Below are positions 24,027-35,877 of a stretch of DNA of 64,000 nt, piece after piece. The stretch's first letter is position 1, and every line of letters begins with the position of its first letter. Source of the DNA: Acidomyces sp. 'richmondensis' (taxonomy: Eukaryota > Ascomycota > Dothideomycetes > Mycosphaerellales > Teratosphaeriaceae). The stretch spans positions 186,001 to 250,000 of the forward strand of contig QVLQ01000014.1 of assembly GCA_003545705.1 (NCBI GenBank), read 5' to 3'. The position numbers and the translations under genes are program-made. A model generated the notes under the pieces. That model did not search any database and had not been told where the DNA came from. It saw nothing but the letters and a program-made list of their open reading frames with translations.

Positions 24027-25316
24027 CTCGTTGAATTATTGGGATCTCTGCTGATATCCCGAGATTTTTAACCTCTTTATGCCGTGTTATGTTAGCGTGG
24101 CGCAGACGGTGTTCGCTGGTCTTCTGACACGAATGAGTTGGGATTAAAAGCGATTTTTGTGGGCCACTGAATGTGGATGTTCGGGACACCACGGTCATTA
24201 TGTATGTCACAGAGAAATCCGTCTGCTTGGTCAGATTGCATGGATCACGAACATTACGTACCAGAGCAGTTCATGCGGATAGGTGGCGCATCTAGTGGAC
24301 TCGCAAATCTGCTGCTGTGGGAGACTTGTAACTATAGAGAAAAGGGCCAGATATGCTTGAAAATTGTTATGTCCGTCCAACTACGACTTCCTATGTAGAT
24401 GCAAAAGAGAATGTTTCGGAAGCAAACAATGTCTAGTGATGGATCCTGTCAAATATTGTGGCTACAAAAAAAAAATAACGTCGAAGCCCTCTCACGTTCA
24501 TTTTCTTGCTCTACACAGCATTTTAGCGCCTGCCAACTGTAGACCATCGTTTCCTCCCCGAAGCAGCAACCGTTCAGACCAGGGGGTTCCGAATGAGATT
24601 TATTGCGAGGACAGTTATACGTTTCATCGGACTCCATTTGCTTGTTCTTGGCAGATATCAAGTGGAATTCCGGTTTCTGATCTAGGTCTGTTATCACTGC
24701 TGGATGCGACTGCGCGTCTCTGATTGCTATTGATTTCCGCCAGTAGAATGAAGGAAGGCTGAATGAAGTTGACGTTGAACTTCGGAAATGAGAATTTTTC
24801 AGTTGCCACCTCACGAGTTCGTCCAATTACTGCGCTCGCATTGAAAGACCAAGAAAGGGAGATACACGTACAAGTTTCAAGTTATTTTCTACTTGAAAAT
24901 TCAAGAGGCAATCACACGGAATTGAAACTTGTTTGTTGAGCTATTAATAGCGCTCGATTGAAATTTATGTATATTGTTGAAAGGTGGGTGGCCTCTTCAG
25001 AGTTCGATGGAAGCTTGAACACTGGTAAGATTTGGATTGTGTTATTGGAACCACTGTGATTGATTGATTAGTTTTAGAAAGGAAAGCTAACTAGACAGGG
25101 TGGAACAAGTTGTCTTGCCAAGACATCAAGCCATGCCTCAGGCATCCTCCACTGTCCTGAAGAACTGCCAACTCTCAATATATATCACTCTAGTCTATTT
25201 GTACTGTCGGAAACGAATTTATACGTTTCATGTCATATTTCCCCTTGGCAAATGCGGTGGCACAGACACCGGCGGACTGAATTGATTCTGATATAACACC
25301 TGCTCCTTGATATAGT
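24027..25316. other. Intergenic holding a solo LTR-like repeat
   Basis: 1.3 kb between the SDR and the 3' end of the ABCC pump. It contains the repeat at 24975-25180. The rest is AT-rich, with a nine-A run at 24468-24476, and has no supportable frame. Confidence 0.45.
24975..25180 (+). repeat. LTR-like repeat family 1, copy C (solo)
   Basis: 206 bases starting TGTTGAAAGGTGGGTGGCC and ending CAACTCTCAATA, flanked on both sides by TATAT (24970-24974 and 25181-25185), an exact 5-bp target duplication. It is nearly identical to the inverted copy at 53786. Imperfect inverted ends (TGTTRAA... and ...TTAACA in the family) and 5-bp duplications fit a solo LTR. No coding part is nearby. Confidence 0.85.
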
Positions 25317-28300
25317 CTATGACCTATTATTTTGTACAGCGAATATTTCCTTGAATTTTGAATCATCGCTGACGAGGAATCCCGATATGTTGGAACTTTC
25401 GTCAATCTGGCCATCATTCAACACAATGATGCGATCGTAATCTGAAAGCGTCCAGAGCCGATGTGCAATGGTGATGACCGTGCGATCTTGGAATGAGTCT
25501 CGTATGATGCGTTGCATGATATTGTCAGTTTCAATGTCCGTGCTGCACATTCCGAAGTCAGTTTTATTGCCGTCTCATTGCATCTAAACAACTTACCTGC
25601 TGGTAACCTCGTCAAGGATCACAACTTTAGACGGCGATAAGATAGCGCTAGCGAGACAAAATAATTGGCGTTGGCCGTTGCTAAGGTGCAAAGAATCAAT
25701 ATGAACGTCTAGACCGCCATGCGACTTGACAACTTCAGATAATCCAACGACCTCTATGGCTGCAGCTATCGCTTTATCTGTAGACGTTTGAAATGGATCA
25801 AGGTTCCAACGGACCGAGCCCGGCAATAGTAACGCTTCCTGTGGAAGCGCTGTGATCATGCGCCTTAAAGGATTGCGAGCAACGTAGCGAAGGCTCACAT
25901 CATCAATTTCTATCGAGCCCCCCTGTATCTCAACCATTCGTAGTAATGCCAACGCTGTAGATGATTTCCCACTAGTTGAAATTAATACGGTGGGATAACG
26001 TGGAAATTAAGTGCAGACATACCTGCCGCTCCGCCCACATATACCTATCCGTTCGCCCGCCCGTACATTAAGGTTGACGTTTTTGAGCGCTGGGATCTGG
26101 GAATCGATACTATCACAGAAGTCAGTCGGTATAATAATTGAAAAATTTCGAGCTTCTCCCCTCACGTGTAAGCCACTGTCAAATTCTTAATATTCATCGA
26201 TCCAGCCTGCGGCCATGAGGGTGGCGGTATCTGGGTTTCTTCTGGAAGGTGTTCCACAGGGGTGTCCTGTGAAAATGATATTACCCTACTGACTGCACCC
26301 ATGCAAGTTTCTACTTGAGTCCAGCTGATGATGAGAGAAGTGAAAGTTATATTTATCCCAATGACCTGGGTAAGTGCTACCCCCACGGAGCTGCTATTTG
26401 CCCCCTCAATTACAGAAATCGCAACGAGTAAAACGGTAACACAAGAAATTGTAATGTCCAAGACGACTTCAAGCCAGCGTTGAATCATGCGCATTAAATA
26501 GTCTGGCTGCTGCGAGATATCGAGAAGGACCAATAAGCGGCAGAGGTTTTCATCGATCCAGCCAAAAGACCGGAGAGTGGAAAGCCCAGAGAGAGTTTCG
26601 GTAAAATGAGTATATAAGGGGGATTTCGCCTCCAGTTCCAGGATTCTTAATTGTCGTGAAGTTCGGAGATAAAACTTCTGGATGAAGTATAGCATGAGAA
26701 GAATTGGAGGAAACACGAGTCCAGTCCACGGAGATGCCACTATTATTAATGTCATCTGACCAATAGCAATTAGAATGTTCACGACGCAATTGAGTAATCC
26801 AAAAGCCAATTCTGTATCGATGAGTTGTAAGTCATGAGAAAAGCGATTTAGAATTTTGCCGGCATCGGTCCGCGCCAAATACGACCATGTCGCATTCATA
26901 AGGGCTGTAGCCAGGGATTGATGAAGACCAAGGCCCGCACGCTCAATAACCCGGATCAAAGCAAAATAGCAGAATAACCCAATTGCGGCGAGCCCCCCAA
27001 ACTGCATGGCTGCGTAGGCTGCCCAGTATCCATAGTTTTTGTCTCCTAGGTTTGGAGCTACTTGAGTCCAGATCTTGAGCCAATATGAAGGAGCTGTATA
27101 AAGTCCTGCGCTGACAGTCGCTGCGAGGAGAAACCCAGCAGTGTTGAAATGTCCGGCACGTCCAAAGTAGTGCGCATAAGCTTCCCAGTCACCGGTTCGA
27201 AGCGAAGAGTCTTGCTCAGTGTATTGGTCTTCGACGCATTCTTGGCCTTTTTCCAAAACGACCTCCGCAGTACCTGCAGGGTCTTTTGCCTTGCTCTCAC
27301 GCATTGAGATGTTCCTGATGTATCCAGGATTTTTGATCAACTGTGCATACGTACCATGTTGACTAACGCTCCCATCTGGACCTAGAGCAATTATGTAATT
27401 CGCCTCAGGAAGAATTTTAAGGTCGTTGGTTGATAAAATGACTGTCGCACCGTAGGTATTCGTCAGTCCCTCACGTCCAAAAACGTTTTGAAATACTTGT
27501 TGGGTGCTCCATGCGTCAAGCCCACTGAGAATATCATCCAGCAAGACGACTGGTATGCGCGAGTAGACAGCACGAGCAAGGGCGAGCTTCTGTCTTTGAC
27601 CTCCGCTAAGTCGCCGGCCATCGCTTCCAATTCGATACTCATCGCCACCAGGAAATGTGAGAAGATCAGGACGCAGGGCGCAGGCGTCCACCACAACATT
27701 ATACCACTTTGCGTCCCAAGGTGAGAAAGAAACTATGTTCTCCTTTACGGTCTCGTTGCGGAGGAAAACATTTTGATCGCAGTAGGCTATGTTTCGAATT
27801 CCTGTTCTAATTTCAATTGTTCCCTTTGATTGAAGAATCTCGCCGATGAGCGCTCGGCATAATGTGGACTTGCCACTGGCCACTTCACCCACGATACATG
27901 TAAGACCGCCTCGCGGAATCGACACGGTGATATTTTGAAGGACAACTTTTTCGGTCGAATAACCGAACCCAGCCATCTTTATCTGTAAGGCTGAGCGGCG
28001 GCTGTCACGCAGCATAGAATCTATTGTTTCAGGCAGGAAATAAGCCGCTTTTTCTTCTTGAATTGAAATGGTTTCTGAAGAGAATGAATCTGATATCAAT
28101 TTCCGAGGATCTTCTTGCTCTTCGCTAAGAAGGAAAGCGTCAATTCGTCTTAGGCTGCCATATGCCGCAGCAACCATGGGAAGAGTTTGAAACGTTGCGT
28201 TCAATGGTTCAGATAGTACAGTCAGAAGTGATAGAGAAGTGAAGACCGTCGAAGCATGGAAGAGTGAGCCGTTGGCATGAGTTCGAACCAGGAAGATCAG

Positions 28301-29853
28301 GAACGTCATGGCTGAGCCAACCAGTTGAGGCACAAACCCTATGACGGCAGTGAGCATTGTGATGTACCGAAACCGCGAGCCTTGCCTAAGCTCTTTGGCT
28401 CTCAACTCCTGAAGCACTCCCAATACAACATCTTCAAGGCCTCTCATTTTGACACTTTTCATTGAAGACAGCATGTTTGAAGTAATAGCGACTCGGGACT
28501 GAACTGCCTCCATCCACTTTTTCTGATGGGCAGTGGACCGTCCACTTGACCATATGGTAGCTCCAGAGCATATAACAACAATTACAACAGGGGCAACACA
28601 GGCCACTCCCATCTGTCGACCGAGTAAGTAAGTGGCAATGCTGGACTGAATGACGGCTGCCCAAATCTCGTGTATGAATTGCAATCCAAGAATAATCCTT
28701 TCCATGTCGGTGCTCATAAGAGACACTGCGGCATGAGAATCACTTTGCGCATACAAACGAAGTCGCCCTACCTTCCACCCGATTGTCGATATCAAGCTAC
28801 CTCTGATCATGGACAAGACTTGGAAATTGTTGTAGTTTGCAAGCGCAGTTGCAAAAGAACGCCCAAGATACACAAGTCCAAATGCACCGATGAGACCATA
28901 TCCAGTAGAAGGTGGAGCAGCCTTGCGATTCTCAAGAAAATCCAGCAATTTTTGGATGAGAAGCGGTCCAGAGAGATTGAAGCCAATCATAAAGAGCCTT
29001 GGTACGATTCCTCTTGCGATTCGAAGCTTCAGTACACGTAATAATGCGAGATCAGAACGCCGATACTTTGTCCAACTGTTTAAAAAAGGCTGCATAAGGG
29101 TCTCAGACTTCATGTGTATCTGTAGCCCGAAAAGATCATTCTTTCTTAGGCGGCGACGGGCACCTATCCAGAATAGAGGGTTGATCCAGTAAAAGACAGC
29201 TTGGTTGAAGATGCTGCTTGTCTCTTCCGGGGACTTGACTGCATCGATGAGCAATATATTTTTTTCACAAGCCTCCAGAATCATGATAAAGATCTTAAAA
29301 CCAAGAGAAATTGTGAATACTAGTGGCAATTCAAGTGGAAGGCGAAGAAACCATAATGTTCGTACTCGAACGATGTCGAAAAGAGTTGAAAAGAACAAGT
29401 AAAGTAGAAATACAGTCGAAGGACGCCGATTGCGTACGTGCTCGAAGTAAGATAATGCAAAGAAGGCAGGAACATCAAGAAGCGCCAGAGTACCAGCGGC
29501 GAAGATTGGCCATGGTCCCGTAGGATATTGTATTGTCCATAGAATTAGAACAGCCAGCTGGAGTGTGCCATAGATTAGTACGGTGATCTGCGATTAGGTT
29601 TGTCAGGACCTCCCAGTTTTAAAGGTGACATGTATGGCTGTAAACTTACTTGTTTGCAGCAGAGAAGCCAGTCTCGGGAGAGGACAACTACCGACACCTT
29701 GCGAATATACGCAATGCGAGCACAAGCAGCGATCAAGAAGACAAGGGACGGTAACGCTGCCAAGATGCTGTCCTCAAAGAATAGTGTAAAGTCAAAAGAT
29801 CTGCAGTACTCGTTGACCACAGGCCCAAAATGATCATCGCTGGGGCAGATCAT
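25317..29853 (-). CDS. ABCC (MRP-type) ATP-binding cassette transporter
   Basis: This is a full ABCC exporter of fungal type, with a short TMD0, then TMD1-NBD1-TMD2-NBD2. Five exons (29853-29650, 29587-26166, 26109-26023, 25971-25597, 25542-25317) sum to exactly 1437 residues. The N-terminus DDHFGPVVNEYCRSFDFTLFFEDSIL is split over family-typical positions. NBD1 has GEVASGKSTLCRALIGEI, the signature RLSGGQRQKLALARAVYS and Walker B VVLLDDILSGLD. NBD2 has Walker A GRSGSGKSS (interrupted by intron 3), signature LSNGQRQLFCLASAIL and VVILDEVTSSTD, then the His switch IAHRL. All motifs are present, so it is predicted active. Substrates of this group include glutathione conjugates and fungal metabolites. 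The start is ATG 29853; an upstream TTG is not used. Confidence 0.93.
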
Positions 29854-30144
29854 GATTGAGATTGTTATGGAGGCATATACACCCAAATATCAAGGGAAAG
29901 GGGTTTCTTGGGCATTTTAATATCATTTGAGGCCATTGGTATAATAACACGTACATATTCTGCTGCCTTGTTTAAAGAATATTGAGATTGCGGCAAATGA
30001 ACTCCGATTAAAGCAACCTGGAATGATTTTGTTGTCCACTCATCTTCAATAACCCTATAGGCGGCAGGATTTGACGCGAACTCCGTCCGCCAAACCTTCC
30101 CCCAACTCCGAACGCCGATTATCAACCGATTATAACCTACTTTA
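29854..30144. other. Upstream region of the ABCC gene, bounded by the pogo insertion
   Basis: This is the promoter side of the transporter, 291 bases long. The pogo element begins right after it, so the element may have displaced or separated upstream control sequence. Nothing else is seen. Confidence 0.4.
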
Positions 30145-30192
30145 GTAACGTAGATGACGGGGAAGTGCCGCAGACCCCGAAGTGCCGCACAA
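30145..30192 (+). repeat. Left terminal inverted repeat of the pogo element
   Basis: It begins GTAACGTAGATGACGGGGAA and ends GAAGTGCCGCAC. It pairs with 31954-32001 with one visible mismatch (A here, C in the partner read on the same strand). Confidence 0.92.
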
Positions 30193-30217
30193 AATTCGAC
30201 CTTATTACCGTTAAAAG

Positions 30218-31885
30218 CTATCTTTGTTGCGCAACTACAATACATTCTCCTTCCGAATCTTCGGATAGAATTTCGAGTACTTCCTCTTCCTCCTCTTCGA
30301 TTTCATACGTCGTCGATTTCATACGTCGTCGTTTTTTCGACTTCTTCGTTGACGCCTCCGCTTCGGCTTTTTCGACAACTTCGAGGATTTCGCGTATATT
30401 AAAGACAAACTTCCCTTTTATAGCGACTCTCTTTCCCTTTGTACGATCTTTTCGGTATCGTAGAAGCTTCCGAATTTCAGCATTCTCGTTCTGTAGAAGG
30501 ACTCGTTCGGTATTCGACTTTTCGAAGGACTTAGTAAGCCGAGCGATATACCGCTTCGCAGGAGACGGAAGATTTGTCGCTTTTTGAACCGTTTTAAGTA
30601 GTTCTTCATTTGCATTTCGAACATCAGTTCCGGCAGGAGGAGAACTCGCTAGAAGCGTCGTTTCGAGGGCCGATAAATTGCGTTCGGGCGTCGTAGGGTT
30701 ACGGGAAGGATTGGAGGTAGGATTAGGCATTTCGAGACTGGAGAGAACAGTAATCGGAGAAAACGGAAAGATACCGGCCTTTCGAAAGCCCGAAAGAATC
30801 GAATTTAGTCGGAAGGCTTCTTATCTAGCCGTAATATACGCCGTAGTCCAATCTACCTTCGAAATTCGACCCGGATTAAAGCGGGAGAGTCGGTCGGTTT
30901 CTCGAGAAAGATATGTCTTTAGTGGGCTAAAGATAGCGACGTTAAGCGGTTGTAGTAGATGCGACGAATGCGGCGGTAATACGACGAGGTCTATCGCCTT
31001 CTCAAGGCAAAATGCGACAAACTTAGCTGTAAGATGCGACGAGTGTCCGTCCGTAAGAAGAAGGCGGCGCCGGGGAGTCGAAGGCTTTGTTTCAGGCTCG
31101 AATACAGTCGTAAGCCACTCGTATCCGATAGAATCCGAAGTCTACCCTTTTCGAGACGACGAAAAGCGCCAATTTGGCGGCGTAGAGGCCGGAATCCACC
31201 CGGTATTTGTATACTCCCCTGTATATATAAGGAGCGGCGGTAAGGCTCTTCCGGTAGCACTTATTCCTTCGATGGCGGTAACCCACTCTTGCCGGCCGGG
31301 TATCTTCTTTCGAGGTGTCTTTTTCTTTGAGTTCGTAAGTACTCTTATCGAAATACTCGTTCCTAAAGAGAACCCGGACTCGTCGAAGTTGTAGATATCG
31401 TCGGGAAGGTAGGAGGCTTCGAGAAAGAGAGTTGAAAGGGCGTCAAAGTAGCTAGCTATTACTGAATAGCTAGTTCCTTCTACTCTTCCTGCTTCAAGTT
31501 GTCTCGTATACGCGCCCTTTATTGTAGGGTATCGATTACGTAGTCTATCGACGAAATGTATACCGGGGAAGGAGGGAGGGCTCGTAGAAGTTGAAAGTTT
31601 TGGTCGGAAGAGGCGGATTTCGTACGCGAGTTTTCGTGTAAACGCCGGAGAGATCGGGTTTCCGAGGCTATCAAGTCGAAGGATATACTTAATAAGTATC
31701 TTCTCTTCGGCAGGAGAGAGGTATTGCTCGAATTCGTGGCTTGTAGCACGCGAAACGCCGCCGTTCAGGTATCTGCGGAGCGTTCGGTCGGAAAGGGAAA
31801 ATGCGCGAGCGGTAGCGCGTATAGAAGGATATTCGCGATTCCGATAAGCTACAATCGCTTCAAGTATCTTCGGCGCGAAATCCAT
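30218..31885 (-). pseudogene. Pogo-family transposase with two stops and a lost catalytic Asp
   Basis: One frame of 556 codons runs from ATG 31885 to the stop at 30218 without any indel. The N-terminus is a psq-type helix-turn-helix (IRATARAFSLSDRTLRRYL), followed by a CENP-B-type DNA-binding block (FPGIHFVDRLRNRYPTIK) and a DDE_1 core with YNFDESGFSLG (first Asp) and LLLTDGHSSHL (second Asp). The third Asp site reads LLQPLNVAIF, where pogo relatives have LDV, so Asp is Asn (AAC, codon at 30941-30943). Stops are TAG at 31142-31144, where Trp is expected, and TAA at 30821-30823. All three lesions are C:G to T:A changes, as RIP makes. The acidic, Lys-rich C-terminus is intact. Confidence 0.9.
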
Positions 31886-31953
31886 AAAGCAGAAGTAAGA
31901 ATGAAGAAGAAGGGCGCGTAAAAAGAAGGAAGAAACACGAAGAGGACACGTCG

Positions 31954-32001
31954 GGGTGCGGCACTTCGGGGTCTGCGGCAGTTCCCCGTCATCTACGTTA
32001 C
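31954..32001 (-). repeat. Right terminal inverted repeat of the pogo element
   Basis: Reads gtgcggcacttc...atctacgttac on the plus strand, the reverse complement of the left end except for one base. Confidence 0.92.
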
Positions 32002-32530
32002 TAGACGTGACACTGTCCCGCTGAAAGCGCACGATGTTGCAAGAGAAGTGGAAAGCGGCAGAATTTTGATGCCTTAGACCCTGATCGAACAGCCTCTGTC
32101 GATGGAGCGGGGATTGGCGCAACTGGCATGCTTCGGCGGTGGACGCTGAACTGTTTAGTTGTTCACAGATGGTGGGGCCTAGAGACAAATAAATACTGAG
32201 AGTCACAACACTATTCAGCTTAATGATCTCCTTCGTATATTTGCATAATCAGCAATGGGGACGTGGAGTATCTATATTTATCGAAAGCAAATCCTTCTGT
32301 GTGAAATCCAACGGAAAGAACTAATAAATAGGACGAGGGCCGTTGCGGGAAAGGTTGATACTACGAACAGTATTCAAAATGAACTGCGGCAGAGACGGAC
32401 AAGGGGACTACGTTTTCGGCGAGGAATAGAACTATAAAGCAGGTGGGACATTTTCATAATCGACCCTCTCGTTTCACTCGGACCTCATCTCTTTCCATAA
32501 CCCCTCAAGTATATAGTTGAGAACGAGAAT
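32002..32530. other. Upstream region of the PhyH-type gene
   Basis: No gene is seen. It lies between the pogo element and the dioxygenase start and would contain that gene's promoter. A TATA-like ataaatactg occurs near 32189, far upstream. Confidence 0.35.
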
Positions 32531-33801
32531 ATGACAATTTACAATTTCTTAGCCGAACTTGAACAACACGGATATACTGTTGTACCAAATATAATACCCA
32601 AAAACTCCTGTCAAGTCTTTATCGATTCCGCATGGAATTGGTTGGAATCGTTTCCTTATGACTTTAGACGGGATGATCGAAGTACATGGACAGAAGAACA
32701 TTTGCCATATGAAGTCAAGTGACTCTCATCTTCGATGAAATAAGATTATGAAGGCAGCAGGCTAATCAGATGATTTTCAGGGGTGGCCTTTACAATCGCT
32801 ACTTGGTCAATCATGAAGGCTTCGTTTGGAACATCGGAACGTAGGTCCACTCAAGACAAATTTCTCGGCAATTCGATTTTGACATGTACGTGGCAGCAAG
32901 CCCGGCATCATAAAAGTGTTCGAAGAAATATGGGGCATGCATGATCTTATTGTGTCATTTGACGGCATGAATGCTTGCCAATTAATCCCAAGTTTGGAAG
33001 GAGTGATATCAAGATCACAAGTAAGAGTGTTCTCAATCTCCACTGCCTATACCAAATACTGAAATCCAATAACAAATAGTTCCATGGCCGCGTCACTTGG
33101 AGTATATTTGAGCTTGCCGCCAGATACTGGCTGACAACCATTCAGATATTGATCAAAATCCACATATATTCTCTCAGTCAGAGCTCTATCAAGCGATAGC
33201 AAACCTCTCCCCGAATGGCCCGGATGATGGTGGCCTCGTTGTACTTCCCGGTTTCCACAAGCTGCACCAGCAACATTTTGATTACCTAGGGGGCTTCCGT
33301 CCAGAAAAGGACCTTGGAATCGGCGAAAATGGGTATGATTTTTTGCCCGAGGATGCGGAATGGTATCGTGAACATGGATGTGAGGAGATCAAGATATGTG
33401 CAGATCAGGGCGATTTGATACTTTGGGACAGTCGTCCTATTCATTGGAACGCCAATCCCACTGGAAAGAGAACAAGATTGGTGACGTATGTGTGTTACTG
33501 TCCTAGGGATCGTATGAGCGAAAAGGACCTGGGAAAAAAATTGGATATCTTTCGGGCTATGAAGGGTACGACGCACTGGCCGGTGAGTAAACAGCTGGTC
33601 TTATAACTTTAGAGGATTTGGCTAGCGGATCATTTCTAATATCTACAGAATATAAACATCATCCCCGCCAAACGGGCAAACTACGCACGAGCGCTTCCTC
33701 GCCAACCGGACGGAAGAGTCGACCCAGCAAATCGGACGAGGCCAATCTCTGAGCCAGAGGAGAATCAAGAGGTCATGCGCTTGGTAGGAGTCAGAGGGTG
33801 A
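32531..33801 (+). CDS. Phytanoyl-CoA dioxygenase (PhyH) family Fe(II)/2-oxoglutarate enzyme
   Basis: Five exons (32531-32718, 32781-32840, 32897-33020, 33124-33582, 33649-33801) give 327 residues. The start reads FLAELEQHGYTVVPNII, the usual PhyH opening. Iron ligands are visible as HxD in NHSDIDQNP and the distal His in WDSRPIHWNANPTGKRTRL, where the nearby Arg would bind 2-oxoglutarate. Between them is LSPNGPDDGGLVVLPGFHK. Intron 3 (33021-33123) is the least certain: an alternative acceptor at 33079 leaves a stop, whereas 33124 keeps the frame. Its substrate is unknown; relatives hydroxylate lipids or fungal metabolites. It is convergent with the ligase gene downstream. Confidence 0.85.
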
Positions 33802-34104
33802 TTAATTACCATTCAGCATCCTTTGAAAGTAGTGATAGCATTGAATGGCGACTTTTGCCTGGGAGTAAGCTACACTTGAATATGACTGGGTCTCGAGGTC
33901 CTCAGAGTCTGTCTTTTCAGCACTATATCAAAAAATATCGTCTATTCACATTCAACATATGACCTGTCACGATTCTTATGTCCAATTTGATAATTTTATC
34001 CATCTTCTGCTGATCTATGGAAAATCACCAGCGTATCCACTTCGTCAATATCGATGATTCATTTAATGTTCCATGAAGATTCTGGCTCATGCAAGAATCC
34101 TATT
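33802..34104. other. Intergenic between convergent genes
   Basis: About 300 AT-rich bases separate the stop codons of the PhyH-type and ligase genes. It probably holds both 3' UTRs. Nothing further is seen. Confidence 0.4.
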
Positions 34105-35877
34105 TTAGGCATATGCTATGGTTTGATCTTCTCTCACTTTTCCTTGGACACCCAATCTTACCTCGCCGCCACTCACAGCTGGCCCACTGACAACAAATTC
34201 TCCCTGCGGTTGCGGAGCACCAACTTGCCCATCATCTCTATGAGCCAATTTAATCTCTACCGAACTGAGCGGGACGCCAAAATGACACTGGTCTTCGCTG
34301 TCTTCTCTTCGATAGTCAAATACGCTAGTCTGAGCGACAGCTCCTGCAACATTTGCAGTTGTCAGGGCATAACATATTCTGGCCCGTGTGAAGATCCTCA
34401 AATCAGATAGCATACTTGAAGTGAGCGGTGGACTTCCCGCACCCAAACGATCCGAGGTTAGTATTAACCGCAACTTTCCCGGCTCCGTTCCTAGCTCAGC
34501 ATTCGAAGGTGGCGCTAGGTATTTCGAAAATACTCCATCGACTGGCATGCGGCCGGCCGCGAGAGCCACATTCGCGTAGTATTTTGACAACTTTTGTGGG
34601 ATTGACAAGGTGGTCTCATTGTACTTCTTATAGAGATTTGCCATGCTTTCTGCAGAGGCAACAATGACGGTTGGGCTTACTCCGCGAGATGCAAGAGCAA
34701 GGTCAACTCCCGGACCAGCCACACTACTAATAGCTATGGAGGAGTGGGCGAAGAGCGCTGCAAGTGTCTGACAGAGGACGTATGTGTGATTAAAGCTGTC
34801 TGCCGGTAATAGAAGATCCGAAGGCATGAAACGTTGGCGCAACGGTAACGCTGATAGAAGGGCGGCTGTTGCGGCCACGATATTTCGCTGAGTAAAGTTT
34901 GCAATCTCTGCTTTCCCATTTGGGCCGACAGCTTGCCAGACCGCGACTATGTCGCCCATGTTCCTATCTTCAGTATTCTCCGGTAGCTCGCTTTTCGCAG
35001 TGCTTTTGTGATCGTCCATAATGTCGTGCCAAACTCTGACCTCTAGCCGATCTGCCGCAAAGTCGGGAACGCCATACCAATCCATATGCCTGCTTGACTT
35101 TTCCACAACCCAGGTAAGTAAACGTAAATTCTTGCATGATTCCGCAAGTCCATCCAAGGGTAAGGTGCCAGCGGCACAAATCAAAGCGTCAGCCCCGGTC
35201 ACATTGATGAATTCGTACACTTTCGGGTGCGGTTGATTATACGGAAGCAATACTATATTTATGCCGTAGAAAGCACATGCTGAAGATTATCATGTCAGTA
35301 TCAAAGCGTATGGAGTCAATCCAGGAGCTCGGGCCATACCAAAGATCGTCGACAGATACTCCACACTATTCGGCAGATAAATTGCAACGCTCTTAACATG
35401 ATGAAGATTCAAGTACTGCCCAAAAATTTTGATTTCCACCGTAAGATTCTCAATTTTATGGTCAATTGTCTCATCCCTCCCCATCACTGTGAAGATACTG
35501 CTTTTAGGTATGTCTTTCCCATCATCTCCTTTCGTGCCGCCTTTCAAAACTTCTCGCCAGATATCTCTCAAATCTCCATCTTTACCTTGTGTCCACCGCG
35601 GGGCTCCCGCAACTTTGACATTTAGTCCTGTCTTCAAAGGGTAACCATACGGAGTTTCCGGCGAACGGTAAACGGCGCTTTCGTTTTTGTTCCGAACGGG
35701 GCTTGCTGTAGACTGGCGGGCGAGAAGCATTGGGTGTGTATCGGACTCATTGGAATAGATTATGGGATAAACCAGTAGACCTGCCACCACTAATGCTAGG
35801 ATAGTAGTAACAATACCCCAGTCGGCAAGAAGGGTCCCCAGTTGAGCGTCAGCTTGCTGAATCCAGTCGGTTGCCAT
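34105..35877 (-). CDS. Fungal AMP-binding (acyl-CoA synthetase-like) protein, membrane-anchored
   Basis: Exons 35877-35340 and 35279-34105 (60-base intron GTATGG...TCAG) give 570 residues. Residues about 20-42 form one hydrophobic helix (VTTILALVVAGLLVYPIIY), predicted to anchor the protein in a membrane, perhaps the ER. HPMLLARQ, SAVYRSPETPYGYPL and VAIYLPNSVE follow as in a conserved fungal group annotated as long-chain acyl-CoA ligase. The spliced junction reads TIFACAFYGINIVLLPYNQPH. The ATP-loop region (IANFTQRNIVAA) departs from the usual SGTTGxPK, and the chain stops before a normal C-terminal lid with its catalytic Lys. So it may be non-catalytic or catalyse only part of the reaction. 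This shortness is typical of the group as I recall it, not a local truncation. Confidence 0.85.

Larger units (their letters stand above)
30145..32001 (-). mobile_element. Fot1/pogo-type Tc1-mariner DNA transposon, inactive copy
   Basis: The element is 1857 bases, bounded by TA dinucleotides (30143-30144 and 32002-32003), the usual target duplication. Inverted ends of about 48 bases begin GTAACGTAGATGACGGGGAA and match except for one base. They include a doubled TGCCGCA motif. One transposase frame on the minus strand fills most of the interior. Size, TA target and ends match the Fot1 group of fungal pogo elements. Good ends with a dead transposase mean it could still be moved in trans if a relative is active elsewhere. 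Confidence 0.93.

Noticed and set aside
24975..25180. Calling family 1 a MITE because of inverted ends
   Set aside because: The inverted match beyond TGTTAA is weak, while TG...CA ends with 5-bp duplications fit an LTR better. It remains open until full elements are found.
29865..30245. A 126-codon minus-strand frame next to the pogo element
   Set aside because: It runs through the inverted end of the transposon and into flanking DNA, so it is a composite of unrelated sequence.
30418..30730. A separate small acidic/basic protein gene at the left of the pogo element
   Set aside because: It is the C-terminus of the transposase frame after the second stop, in the same frame.
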